64,000 nucleotides of DNA from Glandiceps talaboti (lineage: Eukaryota > Hemichordata > Enteropneusta > Spengelidae), in the NCBI RefSeq assembly GCF_964340395.1, contig NC_135551.1, forward strand, positions 8,785,379 to 8,849,378, given 5' to 3'. Below the pieces are notes generated by a model. It saw nothing but the letters and a program-made list of their open reading frames with translations, had not been told where the DNA came from and ran no database searches. The position numbers were made by a program, and so were the translations under genes. The first letter of the stretch is position 1. Each line of letters begins with the position of its first letter. Shown one piece after another: positions 37,064 to 49,384 of the stretch.

Positions 37064-37824
37064 CTGTTGGACAAAAATAAGACAACAGAATTGTTTATGA
37101 TATTAGTGACTTATAAATATTCAACTGTTGAAATATTTGCTGGAACAATAGTCAACATGTCATATAAATGAGGAAATGGTATGGAATTCGAATTCAAACA
37201 ATATTAATTTTTTTCTAAATGAAAGAACAAAGTGAAACAACATCGATGTCCAGCAAGTTAAAGGAACCTAACCGAGTCGAACCAAAGTGAATAAGACATA
37301 TAGAAATTGGATGAAATTTTAATGAGTACGACTTTTAGGGAATTGATGGAATTATAAAGCGAATTGGTTAAAGTAAGACGAATTTGATTCAATGAAATGA
37401 TGGATAGCTGGCTCGATGGATGGATGGATGGATGGATGGAAACACTAAGAAACTTGTGAATCTCCTTTTATTCACCTTCATCAAATTAATACTATCAGAA
37501 ACTATCGTTGGTGTCGCTATATTTACCTGGTCTCCACATACACCGAATGTTGCAGTGAGGTTTTAAAAACGATCCAGTCTTACTACAGTGGACTATATTA
37601 AAATGATATGATGTATCCAGTTTAATAAAATAGATCAATATATAGTCTTTTTTATCATTTTATAACCACCTCCATTCAAACAGATTTACTTATAATTAGT
37701 CATATGGGTTTGTGTTCTTGTTTGTGTACTTAAGTGTGTTGTGTACTCATTCTCTGAACACATATATTATATTAAACAAATATAAAATCCATCTTACGTT
37801 TGAAATGTAAAATTTGATACTTAC
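37064..37824. other. Intron of gene 1
   Basis: Contains a short (GGAT)n at about 37,417-37,440. No exon seen. Confidence 0.6.
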
Positions 37825-38226
37825 AAACTCTTAATGTAACGTCAGCGGAATAAATGCCCCTGTTATTGACGTAATGAATAGCTAATGAGTCAGTCTTGAA
37901 ATCAAGCGTGTAAGAAGGTTCATAATATCTATAGTAGCACTCTGGCTTGTCCTCGCCACCGGAACTGAAGCGACGACTAGAATAAGAAGAAGTACAGTAC
38001 TCGTTATCATACTTAGAGTCTTCAATTCCATCCATTACGGGTTCAAAGGTGAAATACTGATATCTCTGTTCTGTGTAGAAGTGTTGAAATACCACCAAGA
38101 GTGTCGCTCCAGGGACACTATTGATGATAGTGGTACATCGACTGATGACACTGCTGTACCGAAACTTCATAATCATATCCTCACCCAGGCCGATGTAAGT
38201 GTCATTAAGGCAATGTGCACTGTAGC
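37825..38226 (-). CDS. CUB-like exon of gene 1 (first)
   Basis: A 402-nt phase 1-1 exon; acceptor CTTTACAG, donor GTAAGT. The 134 residues open YSAHCLNDTYIGLGEDMIM, have TLLVVFQHF, a Ser/Arg/Glu-rich insert (YSSRRFSSGGEDKPECYYR), then TLDFKTDSLAIHYVNNR and VTLRVCK. The Cys spacing and beta pattern fit a divergent CUB with an insertion. This is weaker than for the other exons. Confidence 0.75.
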
Positions 38227-38516
38227 CTGTAAAGATAGATAGATTGAGAAACATCTACATTTAATACCATAAATGACAACACATGATCAAACAATCGAAC
38301 AGTTTTAGCAAGAACATAAAATAACGCTGATATTAGTAACGGCCGTATTGGTTTTGATTATTGCCAATAAATAAAAATACAAACAATGGACGTGTTTAGT
38401 GTTTTTAGACAGTCTATAACATACTGATAACCTTAGAGAAGGGATAAAGTGTTACTGGTATTGGCCAATGCGTAGATTTATCCTACATTTCTTGTAAATA
38501 ATAAAATCCGTTTGTC

Positions 38517-38549
<33 letters not shown>

Positions 38550-39149
38550 AGTGATACTAATACAGTATCAGTGTATTGGACAATGTGTCCAATAAATCAT
38601 TTTGGACGCCACGTCAAAGATATTCGATATATTGATTCTATACTAACAAAGAGAAACATGCCGTATACCCTAATTGTCAGTATTTAAGTGGCCATGTGGA
38701 TAAGCAATGACTCCTTATGGGATGGATCTGTGACTGCCAAACAAATTTACCGCGCTTTTCTTTCAGAAAAAACATATTGTGAGATAACGGTTAAAGTTCA
38801 CGTTTGATAGAGAGCGTATTATTGTTCGTTGATGTTGTATGTACATGTGGATTCTTAAAGACTTCGAGTAAACACAATCAAGCACATTTAATGACAAGTG
38901 CACACACAAAAATCATTTCGTGTACAATCAAACCTATCACACATAAGTTTATTTTGCTCTTTTCTGAGTTACAAACACACATAACACTGATTTTCAATAA
39001 GATTATACAGGAAATTGTTTAAATAATTGGAACTCTAAAATAGATATCAATTTCTCATCTATATTGGCACCTTAAATATATGATTAATGAAGTATAATTA
39101 TGATTATATTAATATTTGCATAAATAGTGCTGGATTCACTTTCACCTAC
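38227..39149. other. Intron of gene 1 with poly(A) tract
   Basis: A run of about 28 A lies at 38,520-38,548, and 38,550-38,600 repeats GTATCAGTGTATTGGACAATG. No exon seen. Confidence 0.6.
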
Positions 39150-39189
39150 CTTTACTGAGATCCGATATCTCCTCTCTCAAAGTGACGTC
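39150..39189 (-). CDS. Linker exon of gene 1 (40 nt)
   Basis: The exon enters in phase 0 from the signal-peptide exon and leaves in phase 1, encoding DVTLREEISDLSK. The acceptor is TTTTCTAG and the donor GTAGGT. It is charged and possibly helical. Phase agreement on both sides supports it. Confidence 0.65.
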
Positions 39190-39714
39190 CTAGAAAATGT
39201 AAAAACGAAATTATAGTTTGAAATAGATGGACAATTTCCTCTATTTTGAGATTCAAGACCTTATCGTTCAATGTGTTAACTTTAAAACCTTAAAATAAAA
39301 AGTATTGCTATGATACCATTAGCGCATTCACAAATGATGAATGTTGTGATGATAAAGCGATCCTTTTAGGATCATATGTATTCAAAACGTTCCGAAGTAA
39401 ACTGATATTTGATTATCTTCGATGTGTGATTCAAACCAATGATCTCCCGGCTGTTTTCGTACTGGTAAGTTGGACACAAGGATACAGTAATGACACCGTT
39501 TATTAACCCCCTTAACATTAAATTGTTGAACATATTCAATTTTCAATCATAATTCTCATCGGAAATGTTTTTTTTTGTTTTTTAATATAAACTCTCTTTG
39601 AATTAATTGTCTAAACGAGAGGTTATTACTGCATTAATTGAATAACTAGACACCCAAGGTAATACACCTACAAAATATCATGGCAATCGTCTGGCAGTTT
39701 TTGACTTCAAGTTC

Positions 39715-39717
<3 letters not shown>

Positions 39718-39769
<52 letters not shown>

Positions 39770-39776
39770 ACACACA
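39718..39776. repeat. (CA)n microsatellite
   Basis: About 58 bp of CA in the intron between linker and signal-peptide exons. Confidence 0.97.
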
Positions 39777-40261
39777 GAGACTTGCAATTTGCTATGCATA
39801 TAGCACTACTGAACCTTATCAGTTCAACTGTGCTAAAAAAAACCTCAAAAAATGTTCGTTTTAGGATAACCTAAGCTCGACTACACGCTTACAGATGTAA
39901 ATAGATTTTAAATTTTTAACATGTTTTCTGATTTGAATATTGGGGAAATATTTCGCTTCCTTAACGTACGATGCTTGCGTCGTAGCTATATAATAATAAT
40001 AATGTGTACATTGCTTTTGAAAGGTGAAATTTTAATTTTTTGTTTAGATAAATATCGCAATAAATGTTTTCTTTGTATTTTTTATTCTATGTTTACAAAT
40101 TACATGTAAGTATACAGATGTTCTGCTTTTTTATTATTTGTTTTGGAAAAAGGTGACTTAGAAGTCTGAAGGGGCTGGGCAGATGTATATCTCTCCGTAT
40201 AGTAGATAGTATCAAACTCGTAGAATAGAGTGCTCGATGCTTGGGTAAGCAGGGCGGGAAT

Positions 40262-40482
40262 AATCAAAGTAGGTTGGTTTGAACTTGAGGTGCTTGGTTG
40301 TAACTCCGAGTTTCACGCTCAATGCGTTCATCAGACAACTGGCAGCTACTCGTTGTGTTACTGTATTTATATGTGTAAATTCTTTCACACCTTACACATA
40401 TAAATACAGTAACACAACGCATTGAGCGTGAAACTCGGAGTTACAACCAAGCACCTCAAGTTCAAACCAACCTACTTTGATT
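40262..40482. repeat. Long hairpin, Penelope-associated terminal structure
   Basis: Arm 40,262-40,326 is the exact reverse complement of 40,418-40,482. An inner pair 40,351-40,378 and 40,392-40,419 continues the stem. A 24-nt insert on one side (TTCATCAGAC...) bulges out. GAAACTCGGAGTTAC is shared with the hairpins at 24.2 kb and, in related form, 61.1 kb. Confidence 0.9.
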
Positions 40483-40737
40483 ATCTCTCCGTATATGTAT
40501 TGTAATTTAATTATTAACTCTGCATGAATCACTATGGTAAACTAGTATACTATACTATAATATGAATGGCGATAAATATGAATATGTTAAGTTGCAAACA
40601 ATTAGAAAACATGATAAAGTAATTCCTGAATACTTAAGACAAAAGTAGACAGTCTACAAGATTCCACGTGCACATTTCTACTAATTCTACAATTCGTCTA
40701 GTTTTGTTCACTGAATATGTTATAAACCTGAACCTAC

Positions 40738-40830
40738 CTTTACATTAGACGCAGTGATTACACACATGCAACTACAAAGCCAAGCGATGATAAGGGTTTT
40801 CACCACCAAAATGTTTTCTTTAGTACCCAT
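40738..40830 (-). CDS. Signal-peptide exon of gene 1 (start)
   Basis: ATG at 40,830 opens MGTKENILVVKTLIIAWLCS, continuing CMCVITASNVK before a GTAGGT donor. The basic start, hydrophobic core and small residues before ASN fit a secretory signal peptide. It is the only plausible start upstream of the CUB exons and joins the linker exon in phase 0. Confidence 0.75.
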
Positions 40831-41789
40831 CTTGTCCAGCCGATTGCACCTCAAGTGTACGTGTACATTAAAGCTGTGTTGAAATGATCTACATCAAACC
40901 ACCGTTTTGATAACTGTTTGTCGAAAAATAGATCATCCATTATCTACCCAATTAACCAACAAATTTCCTGCAGTAGAATTCATCATGTATCAGATAACCA
41001 GTAATTTCCATTGAAATTAATCTTGAATAGTTTTTTTAAGAGTTCCTGAATTATTTCTTGTAATCACTTGTAAAGATATCTTGATTTACCGCTCTTTAAG
41101 GTGGGTTGCACTGGTTGGTTTATACTGTCCTTGTGCATATATACAATAACTCAGACAATTGTATTTTTGATAAGGTCGTGATTTTGAATAATATATTCTT
41201 AAGTTTACTATACTAGTGACCTTTTTGATGAAGGATGATGACAGGTATAGGTCAGGGACTAACATCTAAACATCTGCTGGGGTTTGTATATACCCAATCG
41301 TCATTAAGGAGACCCCTATAAATACTCTCTAAGCCAGTGATCACATTCTTCTCCTAACATCAAGGCCTGGTTGATACTACCTGTTGCTGTTGGCTTGCTG
41401 GCTACTGCGTGCTTCCGCTTGGACTGGTATTCCTTACAGGTGCAGGGACTCAATCTACACCAGTGGGACACTACGTTAATTTGTCAGTGGTTAATTAGAC
41501 TATGGATTTTAACTGTACTTAATACTGCGGTGAAACGGGTGAGTTCGTGTCTTGCAGATAATTGTACACAGTACCACACGGTATGGCTTAAAATCATGTG
41601 AGCTCCGCATTTCGTGTCTACGACTATTTTCTGCCACGTGTCATCATCATAATAACACATATAATCTTTGTTACCTATTTTGTACAAACCTGACGGGTGA
41701 ATTAGTGATTTATTGTAATATCCGTTTCATTGTTTGTAAATATTGTTTCATAGTCTAATACAGTGTTCTCAATTGATGTGTTGTTCTCT
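40831..41789. other. Intergenic, possible LTR remnant
   Basis: A TATAAATACTCTC box at about 41,318 followed by transcribed-looking sequence, and a TTGGTCTCAGAAGTGG primer-binding-like motif at about 41,798, suggest the 5' LTR of the gypsy element. No matching 3' LTR is visible, so the LTR limits cannot be set. Confidence 0.4.
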
Positions 41790-41797
41790 GTCGCCTA

Positions 41798-42835
41798 TTG
41801 GTCTCAGAAGTGGAGTATGAATCTACAAATTGTGGGTCTAAGAATTTCAAGTTTCAAATTGATAGTTTGTTGGGATATTTGTTCGAAATAGCTCAAATTC
41901 TGAGTATATATATTTAGAGTATTGGATAAAGTGAACAACATTCTGGGTTTAACAATTGCTCAGTGCATCATGCATACTCAGACAATAGGAGGCTTTCGAA
42001 AGGGACTAGGATGCACAGTAATAGCTCTACTTGAGTTTGTTGAAGCTAGAGAAGCGAAGGAATTAGAAAAAGATAAGAAAAAAAGCACTAGATGAAAGGC
42101 AGTTAGAAAGAGATGAGAAAAAAATGTCAGTAACAAAAAGTACGAGATCGAGAGGAAATGGAACATCAGTATAGAATGGAACAGTAAAAGGTCACGGCAA
42201 AGCAAATGTTGTAGATACTAGTAGGGTACTAGCCAGTGCCCCAAAATTGCCAGCATTCATTGAAAACCATGACAACATGGATTTATACTTTTATCACTTT
42301 CAAAAATTTGCCGAAAGCAGGGGTGGCCTAACACAGGTTGGTCCACAAGTTTGATTGCTTTGTGAAGTGGGAAAGCCATAACAGTTTATGCCAATATGAT
42401 TATAAATGATGCAATAGATTATAACAACATGAAAGAATCATTCAAATTGAAACGTTATCAGTTGGATGAGGAAGGCTTCACATGTACAGTGACACTTAGA
42501 AATAGCAGACTAGAAGGTCTTGAAACAGCGACAGTTTTTGCAGCCAGGTTAGAACATTATTTTGATGGGTGGACTGCTCTCGCTAAGGTGGAAATACGAA
42601 ACGTTGAAGGATCTGATGGTGACAGAACAGTTTCTCAGCTGTTGTGATAACGACTTGTCATTGATCCTATGTGAATGGAAGATTGCGAATATCAATTAGA
42701 TGACTCAATATGCAGGAAGTCGAGAGATAGATACCAATAGACGAACGGGAATTAAAAGATGTTTTAGTTGTGGAAAGATTATTAGTATAAATTGTTGGAG
42801 TAAAAGTGAAGTGGCTAAACAAAGGTTTAACACAA
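41798..42835 (+). pseudogene. Ty3/gypsy gag remnant
   Basis: Broken frames encode APKLPAFIENHDNMDLYFYH, then NDAIDYNNMKESF-LKRYQLDEEGF, RLEHYFDGWTALAKVE and a zinc-knuckle remnant CFSCGK-ISINCW at about 42,760-42,800. This is the gag block with SCAN-like helices of invertebrate gypsy elements. Several stops and indels are present, and no protease or polymerase follows. A primer-binding-like motif lies at its start. Confidence 0.7.
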
Positions 42836-42989
42836 AGTAACAAGTGTAGTTCAGGCTAGGAGAGTTACATGCATGGTTGGGGTCTTAAGGTTGTTCGATC
42901 GAACCATACGACCATCCTCTGTCACAGTTAAGGGGCAAGATTTGAACCAAAGTTATATTTCGGTCAAGTCAGCTCTATAATACGCCAAT

Positions 42990-44070
42990 TGATGGGGTAA
43001 CCTAACTGGTGTTTTACTGGTTGATTTCGGGAAAGCATTTGACCTCGTACATCACAACATCATGCTTCAGAAATTGAAAGTTTCAGCTGTACTGAGACAA
43101 CGATGGGATTCTGTGAATCTTATCTCAGTAATAGATCTCAGTTAGTCTTGTTCAGTGGTACACCCTGTGATTCTTAACCAGTTAATGTAGGTGTGCCTCG
43201 GGGATACATTTTAGGACCCCGTTGTTTTTGCTGTTCATTAATGACATTCCTCTCGTCTCTGAAAAAACTGATATGTATATGTATGTTGATGATACAGCAG
43301 CAGCACAGGTAATAAATCCTGACGCCCATCTTATTGAGACCAATTTAAATAATGTAATGAATTATATTATGAATTGGTGTGATGTCAACAGAATGTGTAT
43401 AAATTCCCATAAGACCAAAGTTATGCTCATTGGATCTTCACAGAGAAAGCTAAGACAACATAAATGTATTAAAATTATGTGTGGACATGACCAACTGAAA
43501 TGCGTGTCACATGATACACTATCGGGCATAACAATTAATGATCACCTTAATTGGGAAAAACAGATTAGCTCTTTGACTAGGAAGGCAGACTTTTACATTT
43601 CAAATGGATAAAACCATTTTTAACAATGAAAAGTAGATTGACTTTTTATAATTGTTTTATATTTTATTTTTTATCGATTATTGTTGAACCGTATGGGGCA
43701 ATTGCTCTAGTGTTCTTTTAAATTGGATAGAACGACTGCAAAAACATGTAGCAAGAACTCCTACAGACTCTGCTTATAATACACCGAGTGCACCTCTTTT
43801 AAGTCATTTGAAGTTGCTTACCTTTAGCCAAGAGTTTGTTTATAATCAGTCAGTTTTAATGTATAAAATATTAAATAATTTAGCCCAGCCTATCTAAATA
43901 TATTCAAACCTGACATAGTTATCGAACGTGGTCAACATCTAGGAATGATTTGTGCATGCCTAAACATTCTATGCAGATTTTTAAGAAACGTTTTGTTTTT
44001 AATGGACTTAAAATCTGGAATAGTCTCCTAAAGGACCATAGAACATCTATAGTTTGAATTTTTTTAAATG
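42990..44070 (+). pseudogene. Dead non-LTR reverse transcriptase
   Basis: Frames include GVLLVDFGKAFDLVHHNIML, FINDIPLVSEKTDMYMYVDD (the catalytic Y-DD box as YVDDT), NRMCINSHKTKVMLIGSSQ and a late GLKIWNSLL block. The clade cannot be set (Jockey/CR1/RTE-like style). Stops and frameshifts are numerous. It follows the gypsy remnant directly. Confidence 0.75.
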
Positions 44071-44279
44071 AAATGTAAATCTCACTTTTTAAATCAAATG
44101 TAATTTCTATGATGTGCTACCCTCGTGTGTCAGTCATTATTATTATTTTCATTGTTCTTTTACCCACTTCTTAATTTGTCATCATTTATTTTTCTGTATA
44201 TGTAAATGTATTGTAAATTTCCCTTACTTGACGTTGTGTTAGAAGAGCCTTTGGCTCAACAATTTATCGAATTTAAATA

Positions 44280-45235
44280 AAGTAAAAAAACAAACAAACA
44301 ATAATAGAGGATCCTGTTGGACATTCATTAAGTATGCGAATGCTTTAATCCAATAAACATGCCAAGGCTGTAATGGGCTGTAAAGAGTTGGGAAAGTTAG
44401 ATATACGGTCATTTTACAGGTGTTGGTTTTACATGATGAAGACAATTATTGAGGAAATGGCATACAATGAATTTACAGATTTTACAAATGTTTTGCCACC
44501 CGTTTTTATCTCCTAAGGGGAATAATGACTTATGGACATCTGCCAAAAGCACTGTGAAGAGCTTATTCAATATACCCAATAAGTACATGAATTTGTATCA
44601 ACATTTCCCCAGCTAGATAGAAGCCAATCTAAACGTAGCTATAAATTGTCACTTGTGAGCAATGTATAGCGTGATTATAGCTATCAATTTGAAATATAAA
44701 TGCAGTGTTGAAATATAAAGTATTGAAGCTGTATCGAAGTTGAAGTGTTATTTAGACACTAACTGGGCTCTACAACATACAGACTGTAGACCAGAAACTC
44801 TTGACTTACAACATATTTATTTCACAAGAAATATACACTGCAGACAAACCATATCATATAATAACAATTGAGACATTCAATGTAGACAGCATCACGACTA
44901 ATAATTGATATTTGAACTTAGGAATTCTACGTTTAGAGTCTAGGCTTCCAACACTACTTACAGGAGTTATACTGTTCGAATGCTGAAGATATTGCGCAAA
45001 TATAAACTTGACATTGAATACGAAAGGCAATGGCAGCAGTCTGTCTGGTTAGTGGATAACAACGTGAGTGTGCAGATTTGAATGGTAGCTCTAGGTATAA
45101 ACCTTCAACGGAATTTGAACAATTTGCCCTATGAAGCTAAGGTTAACGCCTGTTTAGCCTAGCTCTGTGCATAAGTACACATACTTGATTGATGCCCCTG
45201 GATACAACTCTTCAGTGTATCTTTATCTTTTAGCC
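44280..45235. other. Intergenic stretch, no gene seen
   Basis: A-T rich. No ORF of note, exon signature or clear repeat. Confidence 0.5.
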
Positions 45236-45239
45236 AGTG

Positions 45240-46090
45240 TACTATAGACTGTTAACATTGACTTCAGATGTCAAAGTAGAATAAGAAAGCTTACCCGTGG
45301 TTACATTGGTGTTCAGATATTGCTGACAGTTGAAATTAAAATAACTATTGTTATTGAACACATTTATTAATCTAACTCTACACCCAACCATTCGAAATTG
45401 GTCTTGAAATAACTACCAACTATTTCAATCAACCAATATGGGTATCAACACATCTTAATAGTTGACCATCTAACATGAAATAACTATTAACGATATCAAT
45501 ATAGCTAACATAACGCCTACCAGTTAACAATTGAACTTTAAGTAATTATAAATTCCATACATCTATCTAATACCATTCCTCACAGTTGACATATTGACTT
45601 GACATAACTTTTGACCACGCGTACGTAAACCTAGCTAACATTACACCTAACAGTTGACATTTAAACTTGAAACAACTAGCGATTTCTTTAAACTAGCTAA
45701 GATCACGCCGTACAATTGACCTTTAAAGTTGACATAGCTATGAACAGAAATGCATCTGATACCATATCCAACAGTATCATTAAACTTGAGATAATTATGA
45801 ACACTCTGTTAACATTTGAATTTGAAATACATTATTCGTCACATAAATGTAACATTACTTACTTCAAAAGTCATTTTTTGAACATATTACAACTATTGAC
45901 AGCGTCATTCATGGCAAAACCACCCTCAACAGCTGATCTTTGAACTTAACATAATTACTGACAATTTCAAACCATTCTGGCAAACAGCTCTTAACAGCTG
46001 ACCTTTGAATGTAACATAACTATTGACAACACTGTCCACTAAATATCCTGCCATAAAGTTGATTTTTGAAGATAGTATGGTTATTGCTGT
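45240..46090. repeat. Degenerate tandem repeat, period about 60-65 bp
   Basis: The phrase CAGTTGAC-TTT-AACTTGACATAACTAT recurs about every 60-65 bp (near 45,325, 45,460, 45,587, 45,652, 45,713, 45,930, 45,990), around thirteen times with much divergence. It looks like an old minisatellite. Confidence 0.6.
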
Positions 46091-46409
46091 TGTCTATGCT
46101 TATTAGATACAAATAATGTTTCTTCAAATAATCAATAAATAAAACTTTAATCCATTACACTTGGTATTATACAGGGTCACCTTTTTGAGTTTATCTGTCT
46201 CTTTTTTTCAGTATTTCTTTCTCATCCGCTGATCTCTTTCGTTTTTCCTGATTCTAAACTTAACTTTCCGGGTTGTGTGTATGTCGTGGTTCTTGCTTCT
46301 TGGGGTTTACTTGCCTTTTGTCATTTGTCATGGCTGTCTCTTCCTGTAATATTGTTGCAACTTTCCATTTCGACTCCTTTATCTCCCCTCAATATTGCAT
46401 CCTGTTCTT

Positions 46410-47330
46410 CACCCCTGTACGTGTCTGTCTGTCTGTCTATCTGACTGACGTCTGTCTGTCTGTCATTTTCTTAAAAACGGCTGACTCAATTATACTGGAA
46501 TTTGATACATATAATGTTTGGGGTAAAGTCTAGCTGTGATTAGTTTGTGAGCTCGATTTTTCATGTTAATAAGGGCAATTTGCATATCAATGAAATCAAC
46601 TAATTAAGCAATATCTTAAGACTGTATTCTTCAATTTCAATATAACTTAGTACTTACGTTAACCATTAGAAAACGCATATGTCCTAACAAGTTTGTTGAT
46701 GTATCTTACAGTGTTAATGAATCATTTGCAAATTAATTATTTTCGGTAATTAGGCTATATCTTAGGAATACACACTTCAATTTCAATATAATTCAGTAGA
46801 TATGTTAATCGTAACAAATTACATATGCCCTATAAAGTTTGTTGATATACCTTACAGTGTTAATGGATAATTTGCATAATTAATGATTGTCAGTAATTAG
46901 GCTATATCTTAAGACTGCATACTTCAATTTCAATACAATTTAGTACATATGTTAAACATACCAGAGTGCATATGTCCTATAAACTTTGTTGATATAGTTT
47001 ACAGTTGTAATGTAACATTTACATAATTAATGATTTTAGGTAAATGGGCTATATCTTAAAAATGCAAGCTTCAAATTTCATACAATATGGTACATATATC
47101 AACTATAATAATACGTACCTGCGCTAAGATGTTGTTGATACAACTTTTACTTAGTGAGTAATTTGAATAATGAACGATATTCAGTAATGAAGCAGTATCA
47201 TGCACTCTTCAATTTCCGTAATTTGGCATATACATTAACCTAAGATAGCACACTTCCCCCCAATAAAACCCCTGTTACCTTAGTTTGTTTAGTGCTAATG
47301 ACCAATTTGCATAATTCGAGATTCCCTTAC
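46410..47330. repeat. Tandem array of about 146-bp repeats, array 1
   Basis: A head with TGTCTG repeats and TTTTCTTAAAAACGGCTGAC is followed by about five units, each containing AATTTGCATAATTAATGATT, GGCTATATCTTAAGA, CTTCAATTTCAATA and GTTTGTTGATATA. Array 2 at 53,320-55,270 has the same head and unit. Confidence 0.8.
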
Positions 47331-47344
47331 AGGGGGCATTTAGT

Positions 47345-48205
47345 TTAAAACTGGTCTCTTGTTGGATTCATTGTATCTCCAATTTGTTTAGTTTTACCAT
47401 TTGTCGTAATCACGGTCTTGTCGCTTGTTTTCCTTGATTCCTGTCTGGGTTTACTCTTCTCTTCATTTTGCACTGCTGTCCCTTCAATTACTTTATCAAT
47501 CTCTGCCCTTGGTTCCTTTACTCTTTCCCATGACTTTGTTGACAGTCTCATTTTCCTGCTTGTCTCGCCCTGTACTTTCCCCGTAGCTTTTGTCCCATTC
47601 CCTGGATTATTAATCTCCTCGTCTTGAAGCCCTCTCACTTCCCTCTGATGGTCTTTGTCGGTCTCAGGTTTCTTTGATGTATTCATTGCCTCTGTTGACT
47701 TTTCAAATGACTCATGTTTCTTCTCTAATGTATTTTTCGTACTTTCTCTTGACAGTGGTATTCGTTTTCCTTGCTCTGTTGCTATCTCTTCTGATGTCTT
47801 TGAATTTTCTGTAGGAGGGTTGTTTCGCTTGTCAGTCTTCTCTATTTTGTCTCTTTCATCATTTGTCTCCTCACTTTGATAATCTTGATCTGTCTCCGAT
47901 TTGTTTTTTTCCTCCTCTGGTGTATTCGTCAACTCCCTCTGAGCAGTCCTCTCTGCGTGTTGATTCTTTGTTTCCTCTACTGACCTACTAACGTCTCTTC
48001 CAGGTTCGTTATCTTCTTCCTTCAATCTGTTTGTCTCTTCCTTTGACTCTATTCCTTGTCTCCCTATACCTTTTGTTTCTTTCCCCGGCTTCACCGCGGC
48101 CGTGACTCCTTTTAAATCCTTTGACTTCTGTGGCTATTTTGTACTTTGTCCCTCCACCTTTTTCTTTACTTGATCAAGCATCAGAAATGCTCCATACCAT
48201 ACACT
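47345..48205 (-). pseudogene. Duplicated Lys/Glu-rich tail exon, copy B (early stop)
   Basis: A phase-0 acceptor (CCCCACAG at 48,206-48,207) opens SVWYGAFLML, parallel to copy A's IAWYEEF. Codon 24 is TAG, but the frame then stays open for 262 codons with EEIATEQGK, LSREST, KKPETDKDHQRE and GETSRKMR, all aligning with copy A. A Met downstream of the stop could start a 249-residue charged protein. A decaying duplicate or alternative terminal exon is more likely. Confidence 0.5.
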
Positions 48206-48379
48206 CTGTGGGGAATGTTTTATACAAAAATGTTTAATACACTGTCTGTTGGTTGTGATTTACCTTTAATAAGATGTAACGAAGTAGAAGCATGTAATAC
48301 AAATAATAAAGCTTGACCGAGAAATACGAATGCATTTATTTCCCCCTGCATCATCACAATCTCGGACTTATATGTCGTT

Positions 48380-49039
48380 TTAGTTTGTTTCCTGACTAAA
48401 TTTACTTGCCTGTTCATTTGACATAGACTTTTCAGCCATTGCCATGTCAGTCTCTTCCTTGTGTGTATGTGCCTTTTCCCTTGGCTTGTTTGACACTCGT
48501 CTTTCTTTCTTTGTTTCACCTCTTGACTTGCCTGTTCTTGTCCCAGTGGTCTCCTTCGTTGGATTATCTATCGGTTTGTCTCGATATTCTTTCTCTTCCC
48601 TTTGATGCGTTGTGTCTTCCCCAGTCGTCTTTGAGCATTCGATTGGCTCTATCGACTCTTCACATGTCACTCCTTTCTTCTCTGTTAAAGGTTCTCTGTT
48701 TTCCCTTGATTGTGCTGTTCCTTTTCCTTGTTTTGCTATCTCCTCTTCTGTCTTATTTGTATTTTCTGTAGGAGAATCATTTGTCGCGCAAGGTTGCGCC
48801 ATTTTATCTCGTTCATCCGTTGTCTTATCCCCTTGATACTCCGGATCTTTCTCTGATTTATTTTTCTTCTCCTCAAACGTTTTCTTTGGCCTAAGTGTTT
48901 CTTCTCCCAGATCGTATGTTTCCTTCCTTGGCTTCGCCGTGACTTCCTTAAACTTTTGTGGTATCTGTGGCTGTCTTGTAATTTCGTTTGGCGTTTTCTT
49001 TGGTTTTTCACTCGTCGGAAATTCTTCATACCACGCAAT
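48380..49039 (-). CDS. Lys/Glu-rich tail exon, copy A, entering with a DFG-position EFP
   Basis: A phase-0 acceptor (CTTCACAG) opens IAWYEEFPTSEKPKKTPNE. The 219 residues that follow are dominated by K, E, T and R (for example ETLRPKKTFEEKKNKSEKD, KTEEEIAKQGKGTAQSRE) and end QETN-stop. Joined to the exon at 49,385-49,638, the residue triplet EFP falls 13 residues after the catalytic-loop Asn, exactly where DFG sits in kinases. The rest of a kinase C-lobe is absent and the tail is probably disordered. Confidence 0.55.
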   Translation of the reverse strand: MAWYEEFPTSEKPKKTPNEITRQPQIPQKFKEVTAKPRKETYDLGEETLRPKKTFEEKKNKSEKDPEYQGDKTTDERDKMAQPCATNDSPTENTNKTEEEIAKQGKGTAQSRENREPLTEKKGVTCEESIEPIECSKTTGEDTTHQREEKEYRDKPIDNPTKETTGTRTGKSRGETKKERRVSNKPREKAHTHKEETDMAMAEKSMSNEQASKFSQETN

Positions 49040-49384
49040 CTGTGAAGAGAATAATTATACAAAGTATTTAGTATCTTACATGTGTAGTACGATATTTTTG
49101 AAGCAACTAACTAGCAAGGATTGTTACACCAGCAATTAAATAGAAATAGAAATGTATTTCAAGTGTCAATTGTTTGAGTCACTGAAATATTTTTTTTATA
49201 AAGCCAAATCAATGTAATTTTAAGAAATATTTGGTAATGATATTTAACCACAGAGTGTATATACCACTCCATACTTTCCATGCATGGCGTGAATATTGTA
49301 AAACAATTAATTGTTCAAACACTTAGAAGATAATGTTTTTGAAGGATATACAGCGTTTCATGTTGAATATATGTGAAAACCTAC

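Larger units (their letters stand above)
25464..40830 (-). other. Gene 1: secreted or membrane CUB-repeat / LDLa protein (gene span)
   Basis: Inferred model, minus strand: signal-peptide exon (40,738-40,830), linker exon (39,150-39,189), ten CUB or CUB-like exons (37,825-38,226; 36,710-37,063; 34,479-34,805; 33,781-34,110; 32,701-33,042; 31,176-31,511; 29,345-29,680; 28,528-28,875; 27,750-28,088; 26,977-27,306), a 22-codon exon (26,239-26,304) and an LDLa exon (25,464-25,622). All joins from the linker on are phase 1. The model has no recognised end; further exons, perhaps a membrane segment, should lie below 25,464. Such CUB/LDLa arrays are extracellular binding proteins. The specific ligand is unknown. 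Confidence 0.75.

Noticed and set aside
48439-48836. Plus-strand hydrophobic ORFs opposite the charged tail exon
   Set aside because: Antisense shadows of a Lys/Glu-rich coding strand; these always look Leu/Phe/Ser-rich and open.
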